From: Roseicyclus mahoneyensis
GTDB lineage: Bacteria; Pseudomonadota; Alphaproteobacteria; Rhodobacterales; Rhodobacteraceae
Reading direction: 5' to 3'
DNA length: 64,000 nt
NCBI RefSeq assembly: GCF_003148775.1
Contig: NZ_QGGW01000006.1
Coordinates: 186,001 to 250,000 of the forward strand
The position numbers and the translations under genes were made by a program. The notes beneath the pieces were generated by a model. It ran no database searches. It was not told the DNA's origin and was given only the letters and a program-made list of their open reading frames with translations. Each line of letters begins with the position of its first letter. Position 1 is the first letter of the stretch. Below, piece by piece: positions 1 to 9,185 of the stretch.

Positions 1-158
1 ACACCGGGCCGGGGCGTGTAGGGACGGCCCGGTTCGGGCTGGGTTCCGAAACGTCGGTTCATGGGGCACTCCACTGAGGTGCTTCCTTGTGACAGAGGCG
101 CGCGCGCCGCGAAATCCCCCCTCTCGCCAAGTCCCGCCCCTTGCGCTAGGGGGATGTC

Positions 159-1124
159 ATGACCGACGACCAGATTGCCGCCATCCGCGCCACCGCCGCC
201 CGTGTCCTGCGCACCGAGGGAGAGGCCGTGACCGCCATGGCCGACGCCCTGCCCGAGGATTTCGTCCCTGCCGTCGAGGCGATTCTGGCCACCAAGGGCC
301 GCGTGATCCTGTCAGGCATCGGCAAATCGGGACATGTGGCGCGCAAGATCAGTTCGACCTTCGCCTCGACCGGCACGCCCTCGGCCTTTGTCCATCCTGC
401 CGAGGCGAGCCATGGCGACCTTGGCATGGTCATGCCGGGCGATCTGACGATCCTGATCTCCAATTCCGGCGAGACGGCGGAATTGCGCGACATGGTCGCC
501 CATGTGGCCCGCTTTGCCATTCCGATGGTGGCGATATCCGGCCGGGCCGACAGCACGCTGATGCAGGCCGCCAATTACCGGCTTGTCCTGCCGCAGGCGC
601 CCGAGGCCTGCGTGATCGGCATGGCGCCCACCACCTCGACCACTCTGACGCTTGCCTTGGGCGATGCGCTGGCGGTCGCCACGATGGAACGGCGCGGGTT
701 CCTGCCTGAACAGTTCCGCACCTTTCACCCCGGCGGCAAGCTGGGCGCGCAGCTGTCCAAGGTGGCGCAGCTGATGCACAAGGGCGACGCGCTGCCCTTG
801 GTGGCCGCCGACATGCCGATGCCCGAGGCGCTGATCGTGATGAGCGAGAAGAGCTTTGGCATCGCGGGCGTGGTGCAGGACGACAGGCTGGTGGGCGTCA
901 TTTCGGATGGCGACCTCAGGCGCAACATCGCCCATCTGATGGACCGGACCGCCGGTCAGGTCGCCACGCGCAGCCCCCGTGTCATCGCGCCCGAGGATCT
1001 GGCGGCCGAGGCGATGGCGGTGATGTCGGCCAACCGCATCACGGCGCTGTTCGCGGTAGACGCTGCGATGCGGCCCGTTGGCCTGCTGCACATCCACGAT
1101 TGCCTGCGCGCGGGCCTCGCCTGA
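159..1124 (+). CDS. kdsD: KpsF/GutQ-family arabinose-5-phosphate isomerase
   Basis: Cytoplasmic isomerase predicted to convert D-ribulose 5-phosphate to D-arabinose 5-phosphate, the first step towards Kdo. The 321-residue protein has an N-terminal SIS domain (about residues 40-170) with a GIGKSGHVARK sugar-phosphate motif and the family signature HPAEASHGDLG. Two CBS domains follow (about 200-320). Length and domain order fit KdsD/KpsF enzymes. The ATG lies 6 nt after the GGGGG of a purine-rich stretch. It is followed head-to-head at the 3' end by the cupin gene, only 6 bp away. Context with epimerases, an export lipoprotein and a glycosyltransferase suggests LPS or capsule supply, but whether this is the housekeeping KdsD or a capsule-specific KpsF paralogue cannot be decided here. 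Confidence 0.9.
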   Translation: MTDDQIAAIRATAARVLRTEGEAVTAMADALPEDFVPAVEAILATKGRVILSGIGKSGHVARKISSTFASTGTPSAFVHPAEASHGDLGMVMPGDLTILISNSGETAELRDMVAHVARFAIPMVAISGRADSTLMQAANYRLVLPQAPEACVIGMAPTTSTTLTLALGDALAVATMERRGFLPEQFRTFHPGGKLGAQLSKVAQLMHKGDALPLVAADMPMPEALIVMSEKSFGIAGVVQDDRLVGVISDGDLRRNIAHLMDRTAGQVATRSPRVIAPEDLAAEAMAVMSANRITALFAVDAAMRPVGLLHIHDCLRAGLA

Positions 1125-1130
1125 CGGCGG

Positions 1131-1526
1131 TCAGCCGAGGTAATCAGAGTCACTCACAGGCTCTTGCCAGTCGGCGGCGGCGCCATCGACCGCTTCTTGC
1201 ACCGCGATATGGGTCATTGCGGCCGCTGCCGTCGCCCCGTGCCAATGCCGTTCGCCAGGCGTGATCCAGACCACGTCGCCCGGCCTGAGCACCAGCCGCG
1301 GCTGTCCCTCGGTCTGGGCCCAACCCTCGCCGTCGGTCACGATCAGCAACTGGCCCAGCGGATGCGTATGCCAAGCGGTGCGCGCGCCGGGCGGGAAATG
1401 CACTCGCACCGACGCCGCGCGGGAGGGCGGCGTGGATTCGTGCAACCGTTCGATGATCACGGCGCCGGTGAAATAGGCGGCAGGGGCGGGGCCGGTGGGG
1501 ATCTCGGCCTTTGGGATCAGTTTCAT
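1131..1526 (-). CDS. small cupin-domain protein
   Basis: A 131-residue single-domain cupin. Cupin motif 1 is visible as a PPGARTAWHTHPLGQLL stretch (two His) and motif 2 as PGDVVWITPGERHWHG, so a metal-binding beta-barrel is expected. The substrate is unknown; proteins of this type are often annotated as carboxymuconolactone-decarboxylase-like or quercetinase-like cupins. The chosen ATG sits 1 bp after the stop of the upstream epimerase gene and has a GAGGT ribosome site inside that gene's end. A longer in-frame start 36 bp upstream would overlap the epimerase and lacks such a site. It is thus the last gene of a three-gene minus-strand unit with the two epimerases, though its role in sugar metabolism is unproven. 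Confidence 0.8.
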   Translation of the reverse strand: MKLIPKAEIPTGPAPAAYFTGAVIIERLHESTPPSRAASVRVHFPPGARTAWHTHPLGQLLIVTDGEGWAQTEGQPRLVLRPGDVVWITPGERHWHGATAAAAMTHIAVQEAVDGAAADWQEPVSDSDYLG

Positions 1527-1527
1527 C

Positions 1528-2544
1528 TCAGACCTCGTAATAAGTGCGATACCACTCGACAAAGCGGGTCACGCCATCGGCCACCCGTGTCTGTGGACGA
1601 TAGCCGGTCAGGCGCATCAGAAGCGCTGCATCGGCCCAGGTTGCGGGCACATCGCCCGGTTGCATGTCCATGAGATTGCGCTGCGCCTTTCGACCCGTCG
1701 CGGCCTCGATGGCGGCGATGAAGTCGGTCAGCGGCACGCTGTCGGAATTGCCGATATTCACGACCCGCCAGGGCGCGACCGGGCTGAGGCTGTCGCCCGG
1801 CAGGATTGCCTCGGGCGATTCTGGCCGGATGGGCACCGCGTCGATCAGGCCCATGATACCCTGCACCAGATCGTCCACATAGGTAAAGTCGCGCCGCATG
1901 TCGCCGTGGTTGTAGACGTCGATAGGCCGCCCCTCGAGGATCGCCTTGGTGAACTTGAACAGCGCCATGTCGGGCCGTCCCCATGGTCCGTAGACGGTGA
2001 AGAAGCGGAACATCGTGGTCGGCAGGTCATAGAGATGGGCGTAGCTGTGCGCCATCGCCTCGTTGGCCTTCTTGGTGGCCGCGTAAAAGGACATCTGCGT
2101 GTCGGCCTTGGCCGTTTCCGCGTAAGGCAGATCGGTGTTCGCGCCATAAACGCTGGAGGTGGAGGCCAGAAGGCTGTGAGCGGGCGGAAAGGCCCGCATC
2201 GCCTCGAGCAGGCGGAAAGTGCCAAGAATGTTCGCCTCGACATAGCTTTCGGGGTTGTCGATCGAATAGCGCACGCCCGCCTGGGCGGCGAGGTGGATGA
2301 CTGCGTCGGGCCGCACATCGTCCATCAGGCGATGCAGCAGTCCCGGCGCCTCGATCCGGTCGTTGACCACGCGAAAGCCGGCGTTTTGCAGCAGCATCGC
2401 CTGCCGCCGCTCCTTGAGGCGCACATCATAGTAATCGGTCATCGCATCGACGCCGATCACCTGCCAGCCATCGGCCAAAAGCCGGGCACAAAGATGGTAG
2501 CCGATGAAGCCCGCCGATCCGGTGACGAGGGCCGTCCGTGTCAT
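1528..2544 (-). CDS. UDP-glucuronate 4-epimerase-like NAD-dependent epimerase
   Basis: Short-chain extended-type NAD(P)-dependent sugar-nucleotide epimerase of 338 residues. The N-terminal dinucleotide-binding motif is TGSAGFIGYHL, and the active-site Ser/Tyr-x3-Lys elements appear as STSSVYG and YAATKK. The sequence style (DYYD after the second beta strand, RFFTVYGPWGRPDMA) is typical of the UDP-glucuronate 4-epimerase (LspL/CapI-like) subgroup, which makes UDP-galacturonate for polysaccharides. It overlaps the start of the upstream galE by 4 bp (ATGA arrangement), so the two are very likely translationally coupled. Substrate assignment is by family resemblance only. Confidence 0.85.
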   Translation of the reverse strand: MTRTALVTGSAGFIGYHLCARLLADGWQVIGVDAMTDYYDVRLKERRQAMLLQNAGFRVVNDRIEAPGLLHRLMDDVRPDAVIHLAAQAGVRYSIDNPESYVEANILGTFRLLEAMRAFPPAHSLLASTSSVYGANTDLPYAETAKADTQMSFYAATKKANEAMAHSYAHLYDLPTTMFRFFTVYGPWGRPDMALFKFTKAILEGRPIDVYNHGDMRRDFTYVDDLVQGIMGLIDAVPIRPESPEAILPGDSLSPVAPWRVVNIGNSDSVPLTDFIAAIEAATGRKAQRNLMDMQPGDVPATWADAALLMRLTGYRPQTRVADGVTRFVEWYRTYYEV

Positions 2545-3554
2545 GCGTCACCCTCGGTGGTGCAAACCCAGCGCCACGAACTGGCGCACATCTCGTCCAG
2601 CGTCTTCTCGGTGCGAAAGCCCAGCACCTCGGCGGCCTTGTCGGCGCTGGCGACAACGGTCGGCACGTCGCCCGGGCGGCGCTCGGCAATCGTGTAGGGC
2701 AGATCGCGGTTGCAGGCTCGCTTGTAGGCGGCGATCACCTCCAGCACCGAATGGCCCGTGCCTGTCCCAAGGTTCACGCAATGGCCCTGCCCGGTCTCGA
2801 ACAGCTTTTCCAGCGACAGCACATGCCCACGCGCCAGATCCTCGACATGGATGTAGTCGCGCACGCCAGTCCCGTCGGGCGTATCATAGTCATTGCCGAA
2901 GACGGCGATCCGGTCCAGCTCGCCCCGGGCTACCTTGGCGACGAAGGGCATGAGGTTGTTGGGAATGTCGTGCGGATCCTCACCGATCAGGGCCGAGGCA
3001 TGCGCGCCCGCCGGGTTGAAGTACCGCAACACTCCGACGGCCCAGTCTGGGTTCGACCGCCCCAGCCAGTCCAGCATCTGCTCACCAAGTATCTTGGTCT
3101 GCCCATACGGGTTCATCGCCCTGAAGGGCGCTGTTTCCGGTGTCGGTGTCACGTCGGGCACACCGTAGACCGTAGCCGAAGACGAGAACACCAGCCGTCT
3201 GCACCCCGCCCCGTCCATCGCGCGCAACAGCGCGGTCAGCCCCCCGACATTCACGTCGAAATAGTCCAGCGGACGCGCCATGCTCTCACCCACGGCCTTG
3301 AGCGCCGCGAAATGCACCACTGCGTCGATCGCGTGTTCGCCAAACACCCGGGCCAATGCAGCGCCGTCGCGGATGTCGCCTTCGACGATGGTGACAGGCC
3401 GCCCCGTGATCCGGGCCAACCGTTCGCGCACCGAGCGGCGCGCATTGCTGAAATTGTCGAGAATCAGCACGTCGTAGCCTGCCTCGACCAGCGCCACATA
3501 GGTGTGGGACCCGATGTAGCCGGCACCGCCCGTCAAGAGTACACGTCTGGTCAT
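2541..3554 (-). CDS. galE: UDP-glucose 4-epimerase
   Basis: NAD-dependent interconversion of UDP-glucose and UDP-galactose. The 337-residue protein starts MTRRVLLTGGAGYIGSHTYV, with the Rossmann glycine motif at residues 9-15. The catalytic SSATVYG and YGQTK elements are present, and the C-terminal GTGTGHSVLEVI and RRPGDVPTVVAS stretches match GalE. Longer in-frame starts upstream add non-homologous residues, so the ATG directly before the Rossmann strand was chosen. First gene of a minus-strand unit with the UDP-glucuronate-epimerase-like gene and the cupin. Together with the divergent export lipoprotein it points to exopolysaccharide or LPS precursor synthesis. Confidence 0.92.
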   Translation of the reverse strand: MTRRVLLTGGAGYIGSHTYVALVEAGYDVLILDNFSNARRSVRERLARITGRPVTIVEGDIRDGAALARVFGEHAIDAVVHFAALKAVGESMARPLDYFDVNVGGLTALLRAMDGAGCRRLVFSSSATVYGVPDVTPTPETAPFRAMNPYGQTKILGEQMLDWLGRSNPDWAVGVLRYFNPAGAHASALIGEDPHDIPNNLMPFVAKVARGELDRIAVFGNDYDTPDGTGVRDYIHVEDLARGHVLSLEKLFETGQGHCVNLGTGTGHSVLEVIAAYKRACNRDLPYTIAERRPGDVPTVVASADKAAEVLGFRTEKTLDEMCASSWRWVCTTEGDA

Positions 3555-3770
3555 GATACGCCACATCGCCTTTGATCGTGGCGACGCAATCACGCTTCGC
3601 GGCGGCGATGCAACCCCTGTTGCCCCACGCGCCATGCGAAAGCATGACCGATCCGACACGCATGCCAAAGAAGTCGCGCGGTTTCGCGCAATCTGACCGT
3701 GCGAGATTGACCGCGTCATCCGGGGCCTTATCGTGGCGCCAACAAGACATGCGTCAGACCTGGGGGTTGG

Positions 3771-4895
3771 ATGTTCTGTGCACCATCAAGAGGCTTCGGC
3801 CTCATGCTTGCGGCTGCGATGGCGCTTGCGGGCTGCGAGCAGCTGCCGCGCGGTGCTGCCGTAGAGCGAGAGATCGTCGCCGTCGCCCAGGGCGAGATCG
3901 CCGATTTCGCCGTCTATCCCGTCGACCGTGCGCTTCTGGCACAACTTGCCGACTGGCCGCAGACCGGTGAGCGGCGGCTGAACTGGATTCCGGCCAGCGG
4001 CGGAGCGCGGACACAAGTGATCGCGCCGGGCGATGTGCTGGAAATCACCATCTGGGACAGCAACGAAAACTCGCTCCTGTCCTCGAACGGACAGCGACAG
4101 GTCCAGATCCAGGCGCTGACCGTGGCGCCCGATGGGTCGGTTTTCGTGCCCTATGTCGGCAACACGCAGGTTTCGGGCCTGACACTGCAGCTGGCCCGCG
4201 AACATCTGCAAGACGAGATCGACATGGTCGTGCCCTCGGCGCAGGTGCAGCTGACGCTGGTCGAAGGGCGCACCAATTCCGTCGATCTGGTAGGCGGCGT
4301 GTCCGCGCCCGGAGCCTACCCACTGCCCGACCGAAATTATACAGTGCTGAATCTGCTGGCAGCGGGAGGCGGAGTTCAAGCCGGCCTCGCCAATCCGCAG
4401 ATTCGTCTGCGCAGGGGCGGCAATATATACGGCACGTCGGTCGAACGGCTGTACGACAACCCCGGCCTCGACACTCTGCTGATCGGCGGCGATCAGGTCA
4501 TCGTCGAGGAAGACCGGCGCCGGTTCCTGTCGCTGGGTGCCGCGGGCCAACAAAACCAGCACGCGTTCACCCAAGACACGGTGACGGCACTGGACGCAAT
4601 GGCGATCATCGGCGGCGTCGACAGCCGCAGGGGCAATCCGGGCGGCATCTTGATCTTGCGCGAGTATCCGACCAGCGCGGTGCGCACGGACGGGCGCGGC
4701 CCGACCCAATCGCGGGTGGTCTTCACGCTTGACCTGATTTCGGCGGACGGTCTGTTCAGCGCGCGGAACTTTCACCTTCACGGCGATGATCTGGTGCTTG
4801 TCACCGAAAGCCCGATCACGTCGGCCCAGACGATCTTTGGCCTGATCGGATCGGTCTTCGGGCTTGCGAACCAGACCTCGAACCTCGCTGACTGA
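3771..4895 (+). CDS. Wza-type polysaccharide export lipoprotein
   Basis: Outer-membrane polysaccharide export protein of the Wza/KpsD-like class, 374 residues. A hydrophobic signal ends in the lipobox LAGC, placing the lipidated cysteine at residue 22. A Poly_export domain (about 75-165, containing VIAPGDVLEITIWD and DGSVFVPYVGNTQVSGLT) is followed by SLBB-like segments (VDLVGGVSAPGAYPL, NLLAAGGGV, and a second around 265-350). No Wzc/ExoP-type co-polymerase gene is next to it, so the remainder of the export machine must be elsewhere or beyond the left edge. It is divergent from galE and convergent with the glycosyltransferase, with 7 bp between the two stop codons. Confidence 0.87.
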   Translation: MFCAPSRGFGLMLAAAMALAGCEQLPRGAAVEREIVAVAQGEIADFAVYPVDRALLAQLADWPQTGERRLNWIPASGGARTQVIAPGDVLEITIWDSNENSLLSSNGQRQVQIQALTVAPDGSVFVPYVGNTQVSGLTLQLAREHLQDEIDMVVPSAQVQLTLVEGRTNSVDLVGGVSAPGAYPLPDRNYTVLNLLAAGGGVQAGLANPQIRLRRGGNIYGTSVERLYDNPGLDTLLIGGDQVIVEEDRRRFLSLGAAGQQNQHAFTQDTVTALDAMAIIGGVDSRRGNPGGILILREYPTSAVRTDGRGPTQSRVVFTLDLISADGLFSARNFHLHGDDLVLVTESPITSAQTIFGLIGSVFGLANQTSNLAD

Positions 4896-4902
4896 CAAAC
4901 GC

Positions 4903-6153
4903 TCAGCTTGGCGGGGAAATTGCCATGGTGCGCGGGACAAGGCTGTTGATCCGTGCCACATGGGCGGGCAGGCATCGCGTCATGAAATCGTAACGCTCGA
5001 CCATGTGCGCCCGCGCGTTGCGCCCCAGATGTGCGACATCGCCGGGGCGCTCCAGCACTTCGATCACCTGCCGGGCCAGCGCCTCGTGATCGTGGAAATC
5101 GACCAGCATGGCGGTTTCGCCATGCGTCATCACCTCGCGCACCGGAGCCGTGTCCGAGGCGACGATCGTGGCCCCCATCGACATCGCCTCCATGCTCGAC
5201 CACGACAGGACGAAGGGCACGGTCAGGTAGATGTGGCAACGGCTGACCTGAATGATCTTCTGATACGCGGCATAGGGCACCTTGCCCAGGAAATGCACGC
5301 GGTTCCAATCCACGCGGTCACCCACCTCACGCTCCATCTCGGCGCGGTAGCCGCCCTTTTCGGGACTGGCCTTGCCATAGGAGACCTCGTTGCCGCCGAT
5401 GATCAGCGCGCGGGCGTTGGGCCTTGCGGCAAGGATATGGGGCAGCGCACGCATGAACTTGTGAAACCCCCGCGTCGGTTCCATGTTGCGTGCCATGTAG
5501 GTGAAGATCTCGTCTTGCCGCGTGACAGACCTGCCCAACCGGCCCAGGGGCACAGAGGCCGTGGGGTTGGGCACCAGCCGGTCGGTCCGGATGCCGTCAT
5601 GTTCGACATAGATTTTGTCTTGAAAACTGGCCGGGAAAGTATCGCGCTGGAACAATGTGGGCGACTGGCCCAGATCGACGGTCTGGATATTGGCGAAATT
5701 CACTGCGTTGCGCGCATGCATCAGGAACGGCGCATGCTCCGAGGCCGGAAATTCCGGGTCAAAACCGATCGATCCGCCGTTCGCGAGGAAGTAGTACTCG
5801 AAAAACCCGATGATCGGCGCATCTGGCCAGACCTGTTTGAAAAAGGTCAGCTCCCCCCACCCGACATGGCCAAGGATCACATCGGGGCGAAATCCATCGG
5901 CCGCCAGTTTTTGCGCCGCAAACCCTGCGCCCAATCCGTTGCCGACGCATTCCTCCCAGTATTTGGTCGGCGCATAGGCGGCGTCCGCCGGGACGTGATG
6001 CGGCGCATAGGTCACGATATGCGCCCCTTCGATTTGCGGCACACCCTTGCGCTGGGTAAGGAACACGATCTTGTGCCCGCCCTGCGCCACCAGCCACTTG
6101 AACAGTTCGCGGTACTGGCCCGGGAAATTCTGGTGCACGAAAAGGATGTTCAT
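4903..6153 (-). CDS. family-4 glycosyltransferase
   Basis: Retaining GT-B glycosyltransferase of 416 residues. The N-terminus MNILFVHQNFPGQYRELF is characteristic of the 'glycosyltransferase family 4 group' N-domain seen in bacterial polysaccharide loci. The C-terminal half has the nucleotide-sugar-binding Glycos_transf_1 layout, with SWSSMEAMSMG near residue 320 and an E-x7-E-like element (SMEAMSMGATIVASDTAPVRE). A longer in-frame start 87 bp upstream was rejected because homology begins at MNILFVHQ. Donor and acceptor sugars cannot be inferred. The adjacent export lipoprotein suggests surface polysaccharide assembly at the cytoplasmic face. Confidence 0.85.
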   Translation of the reverse strand: MNILFVHQNFPGQYRELFKWLVAQGGHKIVFLTQRKGVPQIEGAHIVTYAPHHVPADAAYAPTKYWEECVGNGLGAGFAAQKLAADGFRPDVILGHVGWGELTFFKQVWPDAPIIGFFEYYFLANGGSIGFDPEFPASEHAPFLMHARNAVNFANIQTVDLGQSPTLFQRDTFPASFQDKIYVEHDGIRTDRLVPNPTASVPLGRLGRSVTRQDEIFTYMARNMEPTRGFHKFMRALPHILAARPNARALIIGGNEVSYGKASPEKGGYRAEMEREVGDRVDWNRVHFLGKVPYAAYQKIIQVSRCHIYLTVPFVLSWSSMEAMSMGATIVASDTAPVREVMTHGETAMLVDFHDHEALARQVIEVLERPGDVAHLGRNARAHMVERYDFMTRCLPAHVARINSLVPRTMAISPPS

Positions 6154-6291
6154 CTGCCTGCTGTCCGATCTGCCGTCGTTTGCCGGCAGTGTCGACGATG
6201 ACGGCGCGGCGGGCAAGCCATGGTGGATTTGCGGGCGCATTTGGGATTGCAGACCGCGCCCCTATATGAAACCCAAAATCCGCAATTCAGG

Positions 6292-7317
6292 ATGACCAAC
6301 ATGACCCTGACGACCAAGATCGCATGGGACGACACGGTTTTGCCGTTCCAGCTGGACCTGTCCGACATCCGCGGCCGGGTGGCACGGCTTGACCACACGC
6401 TCGACCAGGTGCTGGAACAGCATGACTACCCGCCCGAAGTGGAGGCGATGGTGGCCGAGGCCGCGCTGTTGACCGCGCTGATCGGCCAGACGATGAAGCT
6501 GCGCTGGAAGCTCTCGCTTCAGGTGCGCGGCGATGGGCCGATCCGGCTGATCGCCACCGATTTCTTCGCGCCCGCCGACACCGACACGCCCGCCCGCATC
6601 CGCGCCTATGCCGGTTATGACAAGGATCGGCTCGTATCGGGCAGCCACCCCTTCAGCCAGATCGGCAAGGGCTATTTCGCCATCCTGATCGACCAGGGCG
6701 CGGGCACCACGCCGTATCAGGGCATCACACCCTTGGCGGGTGGCTCGCTGTCGGCATGCGCCGAGGCCTATTTCGCGCAATCCGAACAACTCCCCACGCG
6801 GTTCCAGCTCAGCTATGGCCTCAGCCGAGAACCGGGACAGGCGGCGCGCTGGCGCGCGGGCGGCGTGATGCTGCAACATATGCCCAAGGCGTCACCGCTG
6901 ATGGCGGGCGGCGAGGGTGGATCGGGCGAGAACGGCCTGCTCGCCGCCACCGACCTACTTGACGCGGACGAGGGCGAGAACTGGAACCGCGCCAACATCT
7001 TGCTCGACACCGTCGACGAACTGGAGTTGATCGGCCCCACGATCGGCCCCACCGACCTTTTGCTGCGCCTGTTCCACGAGGAAGGCCCGCGCGTCTATGA
7101 CGCCCTGCCGGTGCAGTTCGGCTGCACCTGTTCGGCCGAGCGGGTGCGCAACACCTTGTCGATCTATTCGGCGCGCGACATCGGCCACATGACGACCGAG
7201 GATGGCCGCGTCACCGCCGATTGCCAGTTCTGCGGCGCGCATTACGACTTCGACCCCAAATCGTTGGGCTTCGAGGCCGAGCTTCCGCCGGAGGGGGGCG
7301 ATGACCGGGCCGACTGA
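6292..7317 (+). CDS. hslO: Hsp33 redox-regulated holdase chaperone
   Basis: Cytoplasmic chaperone activated by oxidation and unfolding of its C-terminal zinc domain. The protein is about 341 residues. The N-terminal HSP33 fold contains motifs such as LLTALIGQTMKLRWKLSLQ and the conserved GKGYFAILIDQG region. The zinc centre near the C-terminus is CTCS...CQFC, the C-x-C / C-x2-C pattern of Hsp33. Two ATGs 9 bp apart (6292 and 6301) are both possible starts; upstream in-frame residues look non-homologous. It overlaps the Nudix gene by 17 bp, so these are probably co-transcribed. Confidence 0.92.
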   Translation: MTNMTLTTKIAWDDTVLPFQLDLSDIRGRVARLDHTLDQVLEQHDYPPEVEAMVAEAALLTALIGQTMKLRWKLSLQVRGDGPIRLIATDFFAPADTDTPARIRAYAGYDKDRLVSGSHPFSQIGKGYFAILIDQGAGTTPYQGITPLAGGSLSACAEAYFAQSEQLPTRFQLSYGLSREPGQAARWRAGGVMLQHMPKASPLMAGGEGGSGENGLLAATDLLDADEGENWNRANILLDTVDELELIGPTIGPTDLLLRLFHEEGPRVYDALPVQFGCTCSAERVRNTLSIYSARDIGHMTTEDGRVTADCQFCGAHYDFDPKSLGFEAELPPEGGDDRAD

Positions 7318-7894
7318 CCTCGACCGGTTGCTTGCGGCGCTGGACCGGGTGCCGCAACGACCTTCGTCAGACTATGACCTGAACCGCGATGCCTTCTTGC
7401 CCGAGGGGCGCGTGCTGATACCGGCCGCCGTGCTCATCGGTGTGATCGGTAACGAGGTGATCTTGACCAAACGCGCCTCGCATCTGAAGCACCATCCCGG
7501 CCAGATCGCCTTTCCCGGCGGCAAGATCGACCCCGGCGATGCGGACCCGACCGCCGCCGCCCTGCGCGAGGCGCAGGAGGAAATCGGCCTCGACCCTGCC
7601 CAAGTGACCGTGCTGACCGACCTGCCAAGCCACGAGACCGTGACCGGCTACACCATCACCCCCATCCTTGCCCGGATCGAGCGAGAGTTTGCCGCCACAG
7701 CCGAACCCGGCGAGGTCGCCGAGGTCTTCCGCGTGCCTCTGCCCATTTTGCTCGACCCGGCGCGCTATCGGATCGAGCGGCGGCGCTGGCGCGGGGTCTG
7801 GCGCCGCTACTATGTCGTGCCCTTCGGCCCCTACTACACGTGGGGCGCCACTGCGCGCATGCTCAAGGCGCTGGCTGACAGGGTGACGGCATGA
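7301..7894 (+). CDS. Nudix hydrolase, CoA pyrophosphatase type
   Basis: Predicted Nudix pyrophosphohydrolase of 197 residues, closest in style to the CoA pyrophosphatase (NudL/YeaB) group. The Nudix box is complete: GGKIDPGD...REAQEEIGL, with the catalytic REx2EE core. The upstream LKHHPGQIAFPGG stretch is the NudL/UPF0035-like signature. The chosen ATG at the end of the hslO reading frame is preceded by a GAGGGGG ribosome site 3-4 nt away; the longer in-frame start lies deep inside hslO. Its stop overlaps the cca start by 4 bp (ATGA), indicating translational coupling. Confidence 0.88.
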   Translation: MTGPTDLDRLLAALDRVPQRPSSDYDLNRDAFLPEGRVLIPAAVLIGVIGNEVILTKRASHLKHHPGQIAFPGGKIDPGDADPTAAALREAQEEIGLDPAQVTVLTDLPSHETVTGYTITPILARIEREFAATAEPGEVAEVFRVPLPILLDPARYRIERRRWRGVWRRYYVVPFGPYYTWGATARMLKALADRVTA

Positions 7895-9042
7895 AGCTCG
7901 TTGCGGACTGGATGATCGACCCGGGCACACAGGCGGTGATGGGCGCACTCGCCGACGCAGGCCATCATGCGTGGTTCGTGGGTGGTTGTGTGCGCAACGG
8001 GTTGATCGGCACGGAGGTCCGCGACATCGACATCACAACCGACGCCCACCCGGGCGGCGTGATGGCCGCAGCCAAGGCGGCAGGGATCAAGGCGGTGCCT
8101 ACGGGCATTGATCATGGCACCGTCACGCTGGTGTCGGCGCATCGCCCCTACGAGATCACGACACTGCGCCGCGACCTGACCACCGACGGCAGGCGGGCCA
8201 CCATCGCCTTCACCGACCGTCTGGAGGAAGATGCCGCGCGCCGTGACTTCACCATCAACGCGCTTTACGCAACTGCCGATGGCACCGTCCTCGATCCCAA
8301 TGGCGAGGGCCTCGCCGACCTCGCGGCGCGCCGCTTGCGCTTCATCGGCCAACCTGCTGACCGAATCGCAGAAGACTACCTGCGCATCCTGCGCTTCTTC
8401 CGCTTCCACGCATGGTACGCCGACCCTGCAGGCGGAATCGACGCCGAAGGGCTCGCCGCCTGCGCCGCCCTGTCCGACGGCATCGCCAGACTGTCGCGCG
8501 AGCGCGTTGGCGCCGAGATGCTCAAACTCCTCGCCGCCCCCGATCCCGCCCCCGCGGTGGCTGCCATGGCCCAGTCTGGCGTGCTGGCGCAGACCCTGCC
8601 GGGGGCCGATGCACGCCTTGTTCCCATTCTGGTCGCCTTCGAGGATACGGCGCCCGATCCGATCCGCCGCCTTGCCGCTTTGGGGGGCGATGACGTGCCA
8701 GACCGCCTGCGCCTGTCCAAAGCCGAACGCGACCGTCTGGCAAGCTTGCGTCAGGGCATGGCCTCCGCCGTTCCGCCCGGCGCACTGGCCTACGCCCACG
8801 GCGCCAGAACGGCGTGGGACATCGTGGTGCTGCGCGCGGCGCAGTTCGAAACCCTGCCCGATCCCGCCCTGCGCGACCCGATCGTCCGGGGTGCCGGAGC
8901 GGTCTTTCCGGTCAAGCCTGCCGACCTCATGCCGGACCTGCAGGGCCCGGCCCTAGGGGCGACCCTCAAGAGCCTCGAGGCGCGCTGGATCGCATCGGAT
9001 TTCACCCTGACCCGTCAGGACCTTCTGGCGCAGCCCCGTTAA
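7891..9042 (+). CDS. cca: CCA tRNA nucleotidyltransferase / poly(A) polymerase family
   Basis: Class II nucleotidyltransferase of 383 residues that adds or repairs the 3' CCA of tRNAs. The head domain has FVGGCVRNGLIGTEVRDIDI (residues about 29-48), including the G[GS]xVR motif and the catalytic D-x-D pair. The RRDFTINALYA motif follows at about 115 and an RNA-binding neck motif RFIGQPADRIAEDYLRILR near 150. Length suits the alphaproteobacterial CCA/PcnB group. Whether it is a full CCA enzyme or an A-adding enzyme cannot be told by eye. Last gene of the hslO-nudix-cca unit. Confidence 0.9.
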   Translation: MKLVADWMIDPGTQAVMGALADAGHHAWFVGGCVRNGLIGTEVRDIDITTDAHPGGVMAAAKAAGIKAVPTGIDHGTVTLVSAHRPYEITTLRRDLTTDGRRATIAFTDRLEEDAARRDFTINALYATADGTVLDPNGEGLADLAARRLRFIGQPADRIAEDYLRILRFFRFHAWYADPAGGIDAEGLAACAALSDGIARLSRERVGAEMLKLLAAPDPAPAVAAMAQSGVLAQTLPGADARLVPILVAFEDTAPDPIRRLAALGGDDVPDRLRLSKAERDRLASLRQGMASAVPPGALAYAHGARTAWDIVVLRAAQFETLPDPALRDPIVRGAGAVFPVKPADLMPDLQGPALGATLKSLEARWIASDFTLTRQDLLAQPR

Positions 9043-9069
9043 CCCTGCAACAAGGTTAACGCGCACCGC

Positions 9070-9113
9070 CGCCCTTCTTCGTTTCAGAAACACGCCCGCC
9101 GGAGGCGTCCCAA
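9070..9113. repeat. dispersed intergenic motif, copy A
   Basis: Starts about 28 bp after the cca stop. The core CTTCTTCGTTTCAGAAA followed by CGCCGGAGGCG resembles the stretches at 36111-36152 and 45602-45635. All three lie between genes and read in the same orientation. The copies share CTTCT-N2-GTTTC-N-AAA and a following C/G-rich GGAGGC. The function is unknown: a mobile or regulatory intergenic repeat is an inference. Confidence 0.45.
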
Positions 9114-9185
9114 GCGTCCGACACGCGGCCCTGCTTGACAATCCGGGCGCCGCACCCCGCGCGCGCCCTCACCGTCCTTGAGGCG

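Noticed and set aside
1-158. Possible end of a tRNA or another gene at the left edge
   Set aside because: No cloverleaf, TTC loop or coding pattern; I see only short GC-rich inverted sequences, so nothing is called.
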